Shown in pieces: positions 9,705 to 18,909 of a stretch of DNA of 58,663 nt. The translations under genes were made by a program, and so were the position numbers. The stretch spans positions 1 through 58,663 of the forward strand of contig NZ_SPVG01000156.1 of NCBI RefSeq assembly GCF_004614165.1, read 5' to 3'. Source of the stretch: Duganella callida. Lineage in GTDB: Bacteria > Pseudomonadota > Gammaproteobacteria > Burkholderiales > Burkholderiaceae_D. Numbering within the stretch: the first letter of the stretch is position 1; each line of letters starts with the position of its first letter. The notes below the pieces were generated by a model. It did no database searches. It was not told the origin of the DNA and was given only the letters and a program-made list of their open reading frames with translations.

Positions 9705-11666
9705 ATGACGACCACGCAAGTTCACCGCGAACTCGCCTTCAGCTGCGCGCTGGGCGCGGACACGCTGCTGCTGCGCCGCATGCAGGGCAGCGAGGCGCTG
9801 TCGCAGCTGAGCGAATATATATTGGACCTGTACAGCGAGCGCAGCGACCTGAATATCGACGATCTTCTGGGCACGCCGGCCACGGTGGCGGTGGACCTGC
9901 CGCGCGGCGGCAAGCGCTATTTCAGCGGCATCGTCACGCGCTTTGCGCACAGCGGCCGCCAGGGGCGCTACGCCACCTATCAGGCCACGATGCGGCCCTG
10001 GTTCTGGCTGTTGACGCGGTCGTCCGACTGCCGCATCTTCCAGGAACAGAACGTGCTGGATATTGTCCGCTCGGTGCTGGCGCCATATTCGGTGGCCGAT
10101 ATCGACACCTCGGCGCTGAGCGGCAGCTATCAGCCCTACGACTATTGCGTGCAGTATCGCGAGACGGATTTCCAGTTCCTCAGCCGGCTGCTTGAGCGCG
10201 AGGGGATTTACTATTACTTCCGCAGCTCCGCGGGGCGCCACACCATGATGCTGTGCGACTCGTACGCGGCGCATGCGCCGGCGCCAGGCTATGCCAGCCT
10301 GCCATACATGCCGGCGCTGGACCATGCGATGCGCGACAGCGAAGTGGTGTACGAATGGAGCATGGGAGGCGAGATCGAGCCAGGGGTGCAGGCGTTGCAG
10401 GATTTCGACTTCGAGAAGCCGTCTTCCAGTCTGCTGGTCAAGTCGGCCGTGGTGCGCGACTATGCGCACGGGCGCCATGCGCTGTATGACTACCCGGGCG
10501 GCTACAGTGAGCGTGCCGCCGGCGAGACTTACGCCGGGATGCGGCTCGATGCCCGCCAGACCAGCTACCGCCAGGTGCGCGCCGCCACCCGGGCGCGCGG
10601 ACTGTATCCGGGCTGTCTGTTTTCCCTGAGCGGCCATCCGCGCGGTGACCAGAATGGCGAATATCTGTTGACGTCCGCGCAGTACACGCTGTCCTCTGAT
10701 ACCTATGAACCGGTGTGGCCGGCGGAGCCGGGTACGGTGCTAAGCTGCAGTTTCGCCGCACTCGCGCGCCAGACCGATTTCCGTCCGCCGCGCAGCACGC
10801 CCAAGCCGGTGATGCAGGGACCGCAGACCGCCATCGTGGTCGGCAAGGCGGGCGAGGAAATCTGGACCGACAAGTATGGCCGCATCAAGGTGCAGTTTCA
10901 TTGGGACCGCCTGGGCCGCGAGGATGAAAGCAGCTCGTGCTGGGTGCGCGTGGCGCAGGGCTGGGCCGGCAAGCGCTGGGGCAGCGTGTTCTTGCCGCGC
11001 GTCGGCCAGGAGGTAGTCGTCAGTTTCCTGGAGGGCGATCCCGACAAGCCGCTGGTCACCGGCTGCGTTTATAACGGCGACAACATGCCGCCATACGCGC
11101 TGCCGGCGCAGGCTTCGCGTTCCGCCATCCGCAGCCACAGCGTGCAGGGGCAAGGCTACAACGAACTGCGCTTCGAGGATAAGCGTGGCGCGGAACAGTT
11201 TTATCTGCGCGCGGAGCGCGATCTCGAACAGCGTGTACAACGCGACGCGCTGGCCTGGATGGGACGCGACAGCCATCGGATCGTCAAGGGCGACAGCTAT
11301 GACCAGACGGCAGGCGACCGCCATGTCCGGACCGGGGGGGACCGTCGCGAGAGCGTCGACGGCGCGGTGTCGCTGAGTTCCATCCTGAATATGCAGCTGC
11401 ACAGCGGCCTGATTTCCAGCCTTGAGGCCGCGCAGCATGTCCACATCAAGGCGGGCATGAACGTGGTGATCGAGGCCGGTGCCAGCATCACGCTGAAGGC
11501 CGGTTCCTCGTTCCTGACCATAGGTCCGGCATTGATCACCGCGTCCACCATGCCGGTGCCGTTGCCGGCCGCCGCGCTGGCGGTGGAAGCGGCGCTGCTG
11601 ACCGTACAAACCTTGCCGGCCGCCGCGCCGGCCGCAGCCAAGGAGGCCGACGATGGCAAACAATGA
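9705..11666 (+). CDS. vgrG: T6SS spike protein VgrG (TssI)
   Basis: VgrG trimers form the puncturing tip of the T6SS and often carry effectors. The 653 residues contain a gp27-like N-terminal part, with the conserved VQYRETDFQFLSRLLEREGIYYYF block, a gp5 OB-fold with GRIKVQFHWDR and SCWVRVAQGWAGKRWG, then the beta-helical stalk. The C-terminus (VVIEAGASITLKAG, then an Ala/Pro tail) has no added enzymatic domain. ATG 9705 gives the expected MTTTQVHRELAFSC-like start. ATG 9669 would lie inside the preceding gene. The end overlaps the FHA gene. Confidence 0.95.
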   Translation: MTTTQVHRELAFSCALGADTLLLRRMQGSEALSQLSEYILDLYSERSDLNIDDLLGTPATVAVDLPRGGKRYFSGIVTRFAHSGRQGRYATYQATMRPWFWLLTRSSDCRIFQEQNVLDIVRSVLAPYSVADIDTSALSGSYQPYDYCVQYRETDFQFLSRLLEREGIYYYFRSSAGRHTMMLCDSYAAHAPAPGYASLPYMPALDHAMRDSEVVYEWSMGGEIEPGVQALQDFDFEKPSSSLLVKSAVVRDYAHGRHALYDYPGGYSERAAGETYAGMRLDARQTSYRQVRAATRARGLYPGCLFSLSGHPRGDQNGEYLLTSAQYTLSSDTYEPVWPAEPGTVLSCSFAALARQTDFRPPRSTPKPVMQGPQTAIVVGKAGEEIWTDKYGRIKVQFHWDRLGREDESSSCWVRVAQGWAGKRWGSVFLPRVGQEVVVSFLEGDPDKPLVTGCVYNGDNMPPYALPAQASRSAIRSHSVQGQGYNELRFEDKRGAEQFYLRAERDLEQRVQRDALAWMGRDSHRIVKGDSYDQTAGDRHVRTGGDRRESVDGAVSLSSILNMQLHSGLISSLEAAQHVHIKAGMNVVIEAGASITLKAGSSFLTIGPALITASTMPVPLPAAALAVEAALLTVQTLPAAAPAAAKEADDGKQ

Positions 11667-12714
11667 TGTGACGCTGGTGCTGAATGTGCTGAGTTACCGT
11701 GGCCAGCCGCCAGCTGAAGCGGTGAGCGCGCGTTTTGCGGGGGAGGGCGGCACCCTGGGCCGGGGCCAGGACAGCACGCTGGTGCTGGCCGATCCGGACA
11801 AATACATCTCCCGCCAGCACGCCAGCGTGACGCGGCAGGACGGAACTTACTATTTCGCCGACTGCGGCGGCAATCCGAGCATCGTCAACGGGCAGCCTCT
11901 GGGCGGCGGCGCCAGCATCGCACTCAGTGACGGCGACCGCATTCTGATCGGCGATTATCTGCTGCAGGTAGCCATGGAGCTGCCACCGCCAGCGCCGCCG
12001 CCAGCGCCGCTGCCAGAAGAGGAACTGGCCACCATCGTCAAAATTCCCGCAGGCTTTGATCCGTTGGCGACCTTATTGGCCCCCGTGCCGGCGCCGGCTT
12101 CCACGGCGGCGGATGGCGCTGTGCTGCAGGCACTGCTGAACGGCCTTGGCCTGCCCGCGCTGCGCCCCGGCCAGTCGCCCGAACAATTGGCGGAAACGGT
12201 CGGCGCAATGCTGCGCGCCGCCGTCGGCGGCACCATGAGCGTGCTGATGGCGCGCGCCCTGACCAAGCGTGAAAGTCACATCGACATGACCATGATCACC
12301 GCCCAGGCCAACAACCCGCTTAAATTCTTCCCCGACGCCGACAGCGCGCTGGCGCAGATGCTGGGCAGCCGGATTCCCGGCTACCTGCCTCCGGTCGAAG
12401 CCCTCGAAGGCGCCTTCGACGATCTGCGCGCGCATGAACTGGCGGTCATCGCCGGCATGCGCGCGGCGCTGGCGGCGGTGGTGCAGCGCTTCGATCCGCA
12501 CAGACTGGAGCAGCGCATGCCGGAGCCGGGCCACCTCGACAAGCTGATGCCGGCCGCGCGCAAGGCACGGCTGTGGGATCGCCTGACCGAGTTGTACGCC
12601 GATCTGGCGCGCGACGCCGACGAAGATCTGCAGCGCCTGTTCGGCGAAAAGTTCTCGGCCGCCTATGAGCAGCAGGTCGCACGCCTGCGCGCGCCCCTTT
12701 CAACCCACCCGTAA
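11653..12714 (+). CDS. tagH: T6SS-associated FHA-domain protein TagH (Fha)
   Basis: An N-terminal forkhead-associated domain (about residues 30-110) shows the phosphothreonine-binding landmarks GTLGRGQDS, ISRQHASV and a downstream G-rich loop. A Pro-rich linker follows (about 113-125), then a C-terminal domain typical of TagH/ImpI proteins (IPGYLPP, AFDDLRAHELAVIAGMRAAL, GEKFSAAYEQQ). In Pseudomonas aeruginosa the T6SS FHA protein is phosphorylated by the kinase PpkA to trigger assembly. Here a Ser/Thr kinase lies at the far end of the cluster. The gene overlaps vgrG by 14 bases. Confidence 0.92.
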   Translation: MANNDVTLVLNVLSYRGQPPAEAVSARFAGEGGTLGRGQDSTLVLADPDKYISRQHASVTRQDGTYYFADCGGNPSIVNGQPLGGGASIALSDGDRILIGDYLLQVAMELPPPAPPPAPLPEEELATIVKIPAGFDPLATLLAPVPAPASTAADGAVLQALLNGLGLPALRPGQSPEQLAETVGAMLRAAVGGTMSVLMARALTKRESHIDMTMITAQANNPLKFFPDADSALAQMLGSRIPGYLPPVEALEGAFDDLRAHELAVIAGMRAALAAVVQRFDPHRLEQRMPEPGHLDKLMPAARKARLWDRLTELYADLARDADEDLQRLFGEKFSAAYEQQVARLRAPLSTHP

Positions 12715-12725
12715 AGTCGAACCGT

Positions 12726-14075
12726 ATGTCCTGGAATAGCAAAGTAATCTGGTCCGAAGGCATGCTGCTGCAACCGCAGCACCTGCAGCAGCACGACCGT
12801 TATCTACAGACGCAGATGGACGCGCGCGCCGGCGTCCTGCGCCCTTATGCCTGGGGATTCTCCCGCCTGGCGATCGACCAGCAGCAGCTGGCGCTGGGCA
12901 AGCTCGCGCTGCAATCGTTCAGCGCCATTCTGCCCGACGGTACACCCGCCGGCCTGCCGGTGGAAGACCTGGCACCGCTGCCGCTCGAGATCCCGGCCGA
13001 TGCGCGCGACGTCAGCGTGGTACTGGCGCTGCCGGCGCGCCGTCACGGCGTAGCGGAAGTCGATGACCGCGCCGGCCCCGATAACTATGCCCGCCATGCC
13101 AGCGCCGAGTACGAGGCGTGGGACAGCAATGGGCTGGACGACAGCGCGCTGATGACTGTCGGCCGCATGCGCCTGCGGCTCGCGCTGGCGACCGAAGCCA
13201 ACGATGCCTACGTCACGCTCGGCGTCGCCCGCGTGATCGAGCGCCGGCCGGACAATACTGTCGTGCTGGATACCGGCTACATGCCACCCGTGCTGGAAGT
13301 GCGCGCGGCGCCGGCGCTGGCCAGTTTTGTCGACGAACTGCGCGGCCTGCTTCAGCAGCGTGCCGAGGCGCTCGCCTCGCGCCTGGCCCAGCCGGGCGGC
13401 AACGGCGCGGCCGAAATCGCCGATTTCCTGCTGCTGCAGCTGCTGAATCGCAGCCAGCCGCTGATGGCGCACCTGGCCGGCATGAGCGGCCTGCATCCCG
13501 AGCGTCTGTATGCGGAGCTGGTGAAGTTGGCGGGCGAACTGGCCACCTTCACCCAGCCCGACAAGCGCAGCGCCGACTATCCGGCATACCGCCATGACGA
13601 CCTGGCGTCCAGCTTTGCGCCGTTGATGCTGGACCTGCGCCGTTCGCTGTCGGTGGTGATGGACGCCCACGTGGTGCCGATCGCCCTGGAAGAACGCCAG
13701 TACGGTATCCGCGTGGCGGTACTGCCCGATCAGGAACTGCTGCGCAGCGCGAGCTTTGTGCTGGCGGTGCACGCGCAGATGCCGGCGGAAGCGGTGCGCA
13801 ACGGCTTCCCGCCGCAGGCCAAACTGGGGTCGGTCGAAAAGATACGCGATCTGGTCAACCTGCAGCTGCCCGGCATCGGCCTGCGGCCATTGCCGGTGGC
13901 GCCGCGCCAGCTGCCGTTCCTGGCCGGGTACAGTTATTTTGAGCTGGACCGCGGCAGCGACTACTGGCAGCAGCTGTCCAATTCCGCCGGCTTCGCGCTG
14001 CATGTGGCGGGCCATTTCCCCGGCCTGCAATTGCAGTTCTGGGCCATCCGCCAACCGCAGCAGGATCGCGCATGA
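12726..14075 (+). CDS. tssK: T6SS baseplate-membrane linker TssK (VasE/ImpJ)
   Basis: TssK trimers connect the baseplate to the membrane complex and act as adhesin-like adaptors. The 449-residue product begins with the hallmark KVIWSEGMLLQPQHLQQHDRY and includes YMPPVLEVRAAP, HPERLYAELVKLAGELATF and a C-terminal YFELDRGSDYWQQL segment, all conserved in the family. It overlaps tssL by ATGA. In many betaproteobacterial clusters tssJ lies between the FHA gene and tssK. It is absent from this position. Confidence 0.95.
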   Translation: MSWNSKVIWSEGMLLQPQHLQQHDRYLQTQMDARAGVLRPYAWGFSRLAIDQQQLALGKLALQSFSAILPDGTPAGLPVEDLAPLPLEIPADARDVSVVLALPARRHGVAEVDDRAGPDNYARHASAEYEAWDSNGLDDSALMTVGRMRLRLALATEANDAYVTLGVARVIERRPDNTVVLDTGYMPPVLEVRAAPALASFVDELRGLLQQRAEALASRLAQPGGNGAAEIADFLLLQLLNRSQPLMAHLAGMSGLHPERLYAELVKLAGELATFTQPDKRSADYPAYRHDDLASSFAPLMLDLRRSLSVVMDAHVVPIALEERQYGIRVAVLPDQELLRSASFVLAVHAQMPAEAVRNGFPPQAKLGSVEKIRDLVNLQLPGIGLRPLPVAPRQLPFLAGYSYFELDRGSDYWQQLSNSAGFALHVAGHFPGLQLQFWAIRQPQQDRA

Positions 14076-15394
14076 GCACCGGACCATTCACCGCCGAGCA
14101 GGACCCGGACAGCACTATCCTGATGCCGAATCCCGGCGGACGCCGCCCGGCCAGCGAGCGGCCGGCGCCCACAGAGCCCGCGGCGGCCCCGGCATCGCCG
14201 GTGCATGTAGACGGCGCTGTCGACCTGCATGGCTGTGGCCTCAATCCGCTGGTGCGGGCGGCGCAGGCGCTGTTGGATTTGGTGGTGCCGCTGCGCTTCG
14301 TGACCACGGCGCCGGACATGGAAATGCTGCGCCTGCGGCTGACGGTGGAAATGCGCGCCTTCGAAACGGCGGCGCGCGCCAGCCACGCCGATGCCGAAAC
14401 CGTGGCCGCCGCTCGCTACGCGCTGTGCACCTTCCTGGACGAAACCATCGCCAGCACGCCGTGGGGCGGCAGCGTGTGGAACAGCCGCAGCCTGCTGGTG
14501 GCGTTCCATAATGAAGCCTGGGGCGGCGAGAAATTCTTCCTCATCCTGCAGCGCCTGAGCCAGGACGCGCGCGCCAACCTCGACGTGCTGGAGCTGATGT
14601 ATCTGTGCCTGGCGCTGGGACTCGAAGGCCGCTACCGTGTGCTGCCGGGCGGGCTCGATCAGCTCAGCGTCCTGCGCGAACGCCTGCTGCACCTGATCCA
14701 GCAGCAGCGCGGCGCCATCGAGCAGGACCTGTCGCCGCACTGGCGCGGCAACCCGCCGCCGCCGCCCTCCATGCTCCGTCGTGTGCCGTTATGGGTGCTG
14801 GTTGCCGCCGCCGGTGTGATCCTGCTGGTGCTCCAGTTGACCTATAGCTGGCTGCTGAACCGGAGTTCCGATCCGGTCTACGCGCAACTTGGCGCGGTGC
14901 GGGCGGCTGCGCCGTCGCGCAACGTGACGGCGACGACGCCGGGCCCGGCGCCGGTGCGGGTGGCGCGCTTCCTGGCGCCGGAGATCGCCGAAGGACTGGT
15001 CAGCGTCTCCGAGACAGCCGACCGCTCCACCGTCACCCTGCGTGGCGACGGCGTATTCGCCTCGGGCAGCGCGGAAGTGATGCGCAACCAGGAAGCGACC
15101 ATCCGCCGCATCGGCGACGCGCTGACCACGGTGCCCGGCAAAGTAATCGTCATCGGCCACACCGACAACACCAAGCCTGCGCTGTCGGCGCGCCTGCCGT
15201 CCAATTACGACCTGTCCAAGGCGCGCGCGCGGACGGTGGCGGCGCTGCTGGCCGAGCGTTCCGGCCCGGCTACGCGTTACAGCAGCGAAGGCCGTGGCGA
15301 AAGCGAACCGGTGGCGCCCAACGACAACGCCGTCAACCGCGCCCGCAACCGCCGCGTCGACATCGTGGTGCTGACGCCTCCGCAACCGCAGTAA
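14072..15394 (+). CDS. tssL: T6SS membrane protein TssL (DotU) with C-terminal OmpA domain
   Basis: The cytoplasmic DotU domain (about residues 55-225) includes ALCTFLDETIASTPWG and the LELMYLCLALGLEGRY motif. One transmembrane helix follows at about 239-262. The periplasmic C-terminus (about 320-437) is an OmpA-type peptidoglycan-binding domain with VIGHTDNTKP, NYDLSKARARTVAALL and NRARNRRVDIVV. This makes it an extended TssL that can anchor the complex to the cell wall by itself, without a separate TagL-type protein. It is coupled to tssK and followed by tssM 14 bases later. Confidence 0.95.
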   Translation: MSTGPFTAEQDPDSTILMPNPGGRRPASERPAPTEPAAAPASPVHVDGAVDLHGCGLNPLVRAAQALLDLVVPLRFVTTAPDMEMLRLRLTVEMRAFETAARASHADAETVAAARYALCTFLDETIASTPWGGSVWNSRSLLVAFHNEAWGGEKFFLILQRLSQDARANLDVLELMYLCLALGLEGRYRVLPGGLDQLSVLRERLLHLIQQQRGAIEQDLSPHWRGNPPPPPSMLRRVPLWVLVAAAGVILLVLQLTYSWLLNRSSDPVYAQLGAVRAAAPSRNVTATTPGPAPVRVARFLAPEIAEGLVSVSETADRSTVTLRGDGVFASGSAEVMRNQEATIRRIGDALTTVPGKVIVIGHTDNTKPALSARLPSNYDLSKARARTVAALLAERSGPATRYSSEGRGESEPVAPNDNAVNRARNRRVDIVVLTPPQPQ

Positions 15395-15408
15395 AAGAAG
15401 ACACCAAT

Positions 15409-18400
15409 ATGAAACGATTGATGAACAAGCCGTGGATGTGGACGGCGGCCGGACTGCTGCTGGTGGCCTTGCTGATCTGGTATGAAGGGCCGCTGCTGGC
15501 GTTCGACGGTCACGAGCCACTGGCCAGTACGTCGGCGCGCTGGACGCTGATCATGCTGGTGGTCCTGGCCGTCGCCGCCTGGCATGGCTGGCGGCTGTGG
15601 CGCGCCCGACGCGGCAATGCGCAGCTGGCGGAGGCGGTTTCCGCACCAGCGCAGGAGAATGGTGAAACTGCCATTTCCGCCGCCGAAGTGGCTGCGCTGG
15701 GTGAGCGCATGCGCGCCGCGATGGCGGTGCTGCGCAGGGCTTATCCCGGCTGGAAAATGCGCGGCCAATATTTGTACCAGCTGCCCTGGTATATGTTCGT
15801 CGGTGCGCCCGGCAGCGGCAAGACCACGGCGCTGACCCAGTCCGGCCTGCAGTTTCCGCTGGCCGAGACCATGGGGACGGGCGCGATTGCCGGCGTCGGC
15901 GGCACCCGCAATTGCGACTGGTGGTTCACCGATGAAGCGGTGCTGCTGGATACGGCGGGTCGCTACACCACGCAGGACAGCCACGCACAGGCCGACAAGG
16001 CCGCATGGACGGGATTCCTGGGTCTGCTCAAGAAGCACCGCAGCCGCCGCCCGGTGAACGGCGTGATACTGGCCATCAGCGTGGCCGATCTGCTGCAGCA
16101 GGGCGAGGCGGCACGACAGACGCAGGCGCAGGCGATCCGCGCCCGCATCCACGAGCTGCACCAGGAACTGGGCATGGCCTTCCCGGTGTACGTGATGGTT
16201 ACCAAAAGCGATCTGCTGGCCGGCTTCGCCGAATTCTTCGATCCGATGGGCCGCGAGGAGAGGGCGCAGGTGTGGGGCATGACCTTCCCGCTGCCGGCGG
16301 ACGGCTCGCCCGCCGCCGCGCTGGCCAGCTACGCCGACGAATTCGACGCGCTGGAGCGCCAGCTGCAGGCGCGCGTGCTGACCCGCATGCAGCAGGAACG
16401 CGACCTGCAGCGGCGCGCCTTGTTGTACAGTTTTCCGCAGCAGTTTGCCGGCCTGGGACCGGTGCTGGGCCGTTTCCTGCACACGGTATTCGAAGCGAAC
16501 CGCTATGAACAGGCGGCGCTGCTGCGCGGTGTCTACTTCACCAGCGGCACGCAGGAGGGCAGCCCGATCGATCGGGTGATGGCGGCGCTAGCGGCGGCAT
16601 TTGGACTCGGCCGCAAGGCACTGCCGGCCGGCGGCGGCAGTGGTCGCAGCTATTTCATCACGCGCCTGATGCGCGACGTGATTTTCAGGGAGGCGGGGCT
16701 GGCAGGGATCAACCGCGCGGCCGAGCGGCGCCGCCAGCTGATCACCTGGGGTGCGTTGGCCGGCGGCTCGCTGCTGGCAATCCTGCTGGCCGTCGGCCTG
16801 ACCATCAGCTACGGGCGCAACCAGCGGCTGGTGGCGGAATCGGCGACTGCCGCCACAGATCTGGCGAAACTGGCGGCAGCCACGCCGGCCGGCGGCAACG
16901 TGCTGGCGGCCCTGCCGCTGCTGAACGCAGCGCGCGCGCTGCCGGCCGGCTATGCCAGCCAGGACGACAGCATCCCGTGGCTGAACCGCATGAGCCTATA
17001 TCAGGGCGAAAAGCTCGGCGATGGCGCGGTGGCGGCTTACCGCCGGCTGCTGCGCACCACACTGCGGCCGCGCATCGTCGCCAACATGGAGGATGCGCTG
17101 CGGCGCGGCGACGCCAATAATCAGGACTTCCTGTACGAGACCTTGCGTGTCTACCTGATGCTGGGACAGCATCAGCATTTCGACGCGGCCTCGGTCCAGG
17201 CATGGGTGGAATTCGACTGGCGCCGCAGTCTGCCGGAAGCGAACGAAGCGCAGCGTCGCCAGTTGCTGGCGCACAGCGCCGCGCTGCTGGAGGCCGAAGA
17301 TCAGGCCGACCCGGTGGCGCTGGACGCGGCCTTGGTGGCGCAAGTCCGTCTGACGCTGGCCGGCATGCCGCTGCCACAGCGAATCTATAACCGTCTGAAA
17401 CGGCAGGTGTCGTCCGGTTCCCTGCCGGAATTCAGCATCAACGGTGCGCTGCGGCGCGACGGCTCCGGGGTCTTTGCACGCGTCAGCGGCGCGCCATTGT
17501 CGCGCGGTGTCAGCGGCATATACAGTGTCGCCGGTTATCGCAAGGTCGCGGACCAGAGCGGGCAGGCGGTGGCCGATGTCGCCAAGGACAACTGGGTGCT
17601 GGACCGCCAGGAATCGGAGGCGGCGGCCGGCATCGACCAGCTCAAGGCCGCTGTCATGCAGCTGTACTTCGCCGACTACATCCGCCAGTGGGACAACTTC
17701 CTGGCCGACGTGCGACTGGCGCCCGTGAGCACCCTGGATCAGGCGGCGCGCGTGACGAACACCTTGTCCGGCGCGGATTCGCCGCTGCGCGCCTTGCTGC
17801 TGGCGGCGGCGCGCGAAACCACGCTGGAAGGTGCGCGCCCGGACGCCCGCGGCGCCGTCGATCAGCTGGTACGCGACAAGCTGAATGCCGCCCGCAGACA
17901 GCTGGAATCGGTGCTGGGCAGCGCCGACGCGGCGCCGCCGGAGTCGCCGCAGCATCCGGTCGACCAGCATTTTGCGGCCTTGCACCGGCTGGCAGGCGGC
18001 CAATCGCCGGCGATGCTGGACCAGTTGCTGGCGCTGATCAAGGACGCGGCGCTGTATTTCGACGCGGCCGACAGCGCTCGCCGCAACGGCACGCCGGCTC
18101 CTTCCGCCGATGCGCTGGTGCGCCTGAAACGCGGCGGCGACGGCCAGCCGGCCCCGCTGCCGGTACTGCTGCAGAACATCGACGCCGCCGGCAATGTGCT
18201 GGCGCAGAACAGCGAACGGACGCGCCTCAACGCACTGTGGGCCGGCAGCGGCGCGTCGTTCTGCCGCGACGCCATCGCCGGCCGATATCCGCTGGTGCGC
18301 GGCGGCACGCGCGACATCGCGGCGGACGATTTCGGCAAATTCTTCGCTCCAGGCGGACTTGCGGACGACTTTTTCAGCAAAAACCTGGCGCCGCTGGTGG

Positions 18401-18897
18401 ACATGAGCGGCAGCCAGTGGCACAGCCGCGCCGGTGGTTCGGCGGCGTTGTCGCAGGAGGCGCTGGACCAGTTCCAGCGGGCCGCGCGCCTGCGCGACAT
18501 GTTCTTCGGCGCTGGCGGCCGTCAGCCATCGATGCGCTTCGACCTCAAGGTCGCCGCCATCGACCCGGCGTTGGGCCAGTTGACGCTGACCATCGACGGG
18601 CAGCCGCTGAGCGGACAGCAGGGCGCGGTCTCGGTGCTGCTCCCCAGCGGCAAGGGTAACGGACAGATACGCTTCGAGGCCAGTCCGGCACTGCGCGGCG
18701 ACTGGCACACCGAAGGTCCATGGGCCTGGCTGCACATGATGGATCGCGGCCTGGTGACGCCGCTGCAGGGAGAACGTTTCCGCCTGAATTTCGATCTGGA
18801 GGGCCGTCAGGCCGTCTACGAGCTGACGGCGAGCAGCGTGATGAATCCGTTCCGACGCGAGCTGCTGGAGCAGTTCCGCTGCCCGGCGGCGCTATAG
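15409..18897 (+). CDS. tssM: T6SS inner membrane protein TssM (IcmF)
   Basis: TssM is the large inner-membrane component that binds TssL and TssJ. The 1,162 residues show two N-terminal membrane helices (about 11-25 and 44-63), a cytoplasmic GTPase-like domain with Walker A GAPGSGKTT (132-140), a third membrane helix at about 444-469, and a long periplasmic part ending in the conserved NPFRRELLEQFRCP. Length and layout match functional IcmF proteins with an intact nucleotide-binding loop. This is the last gene of the T6SS run. Only 12 bases separate it from the convergent kinase gene. Confidence 0.95.
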   Translation: MKRLMNKPWMWTAAGLLLVALLIWYEGPLLAFDGHEPLASTSARWTLIMLVVLAVAAWHGWRLWRARRGNAQLAEAVSAPAQENGETAISAAEVAALGERMRAAMAVLRRAYPGWKMRGQYLYQLPWYMFVGAPGSGKTTALTQSGLQFPLAETMGTGAIAGVGGTRNCDWWFTDEAVLLDTAGRYTTQDSHAQADKAAWTGFLGLLKKHRSRRPVNGVILAISVADLLQQGEAARQTQAQAIRARIHELHQELGMAFPVYVMVTKSDLLAGFAEFFDPMGREERAQVWGMTFPLPADGSPAAALASYADEFDALERQLQARVLTRMQQERDLQRRALLYSFPQQFAGLGPVLGRFLHTVFEANRYEQAALLRGVYFTSGTQEGSPIDRVMAALAAAFGLGRKALPAGGGSGRSYFITRLMRDVIFREAGLAGINRAAERRRQLITWGALAGGSLLAILLAVGLTISYGRNQRLVAESATAATDLAKLAAATPAGGNVLAALPLLNAARALPAGYASQDDSIPWLNRMSLYQGEKLGDGAVAAYRRLLRTTLRPRIVANMEDALRRGDANNQDFLYETLRVYLMLGQHQHFDAASVQAWVEFDWRRSLPEANEAQRRQLLAHSAALLEAEDQADPVALDAALVAQVRLTLAGMPLPQRIYNRLKRQVSSGSLPEFSINGALRRDGSGVFARVSGAPLSRGVSGIYSVAGYRKVADQSGQAVADVAKDNWVLDRQESEAAAGIDQLKAAVMQLYFADYIRQWDNFLADVRLAPVSTLDQAARVTNTLSGADSPLRALLLAAARETTLEGARPDARGAVDQLVRDKLNAARRQLESVLGSADAAPPESPQHPVDQHFAALHRLAGGQSPAMLDQLLALIKDAALYFDAADSARRNGTPAPSADALVRLKRGGDGQPAPLPVLLQNIDAAGNVLAQNSERTRLNALWAGSGASFCRDAIAGRYPLVRGGTRDIAADDFGKFFAPGGLADDFFSKNLAPLVDMSGSQWHSRAGGSAALSQEALDQFQRAARLRDMFFGAGGRQPSMRFDLKVAAIDPALGQLTLTIDGQPLSGQQGAVSVLLPSGKGNGQIRFEASPALRGDWHTEGPWAWLHMMDRGLVTPLQGERFRLNFDLEGRQAVYELTASSVMNPFRRELLEQFRCPAAL

Positions 18898-18909
18898 ATG
18901 ATGGGCGGC

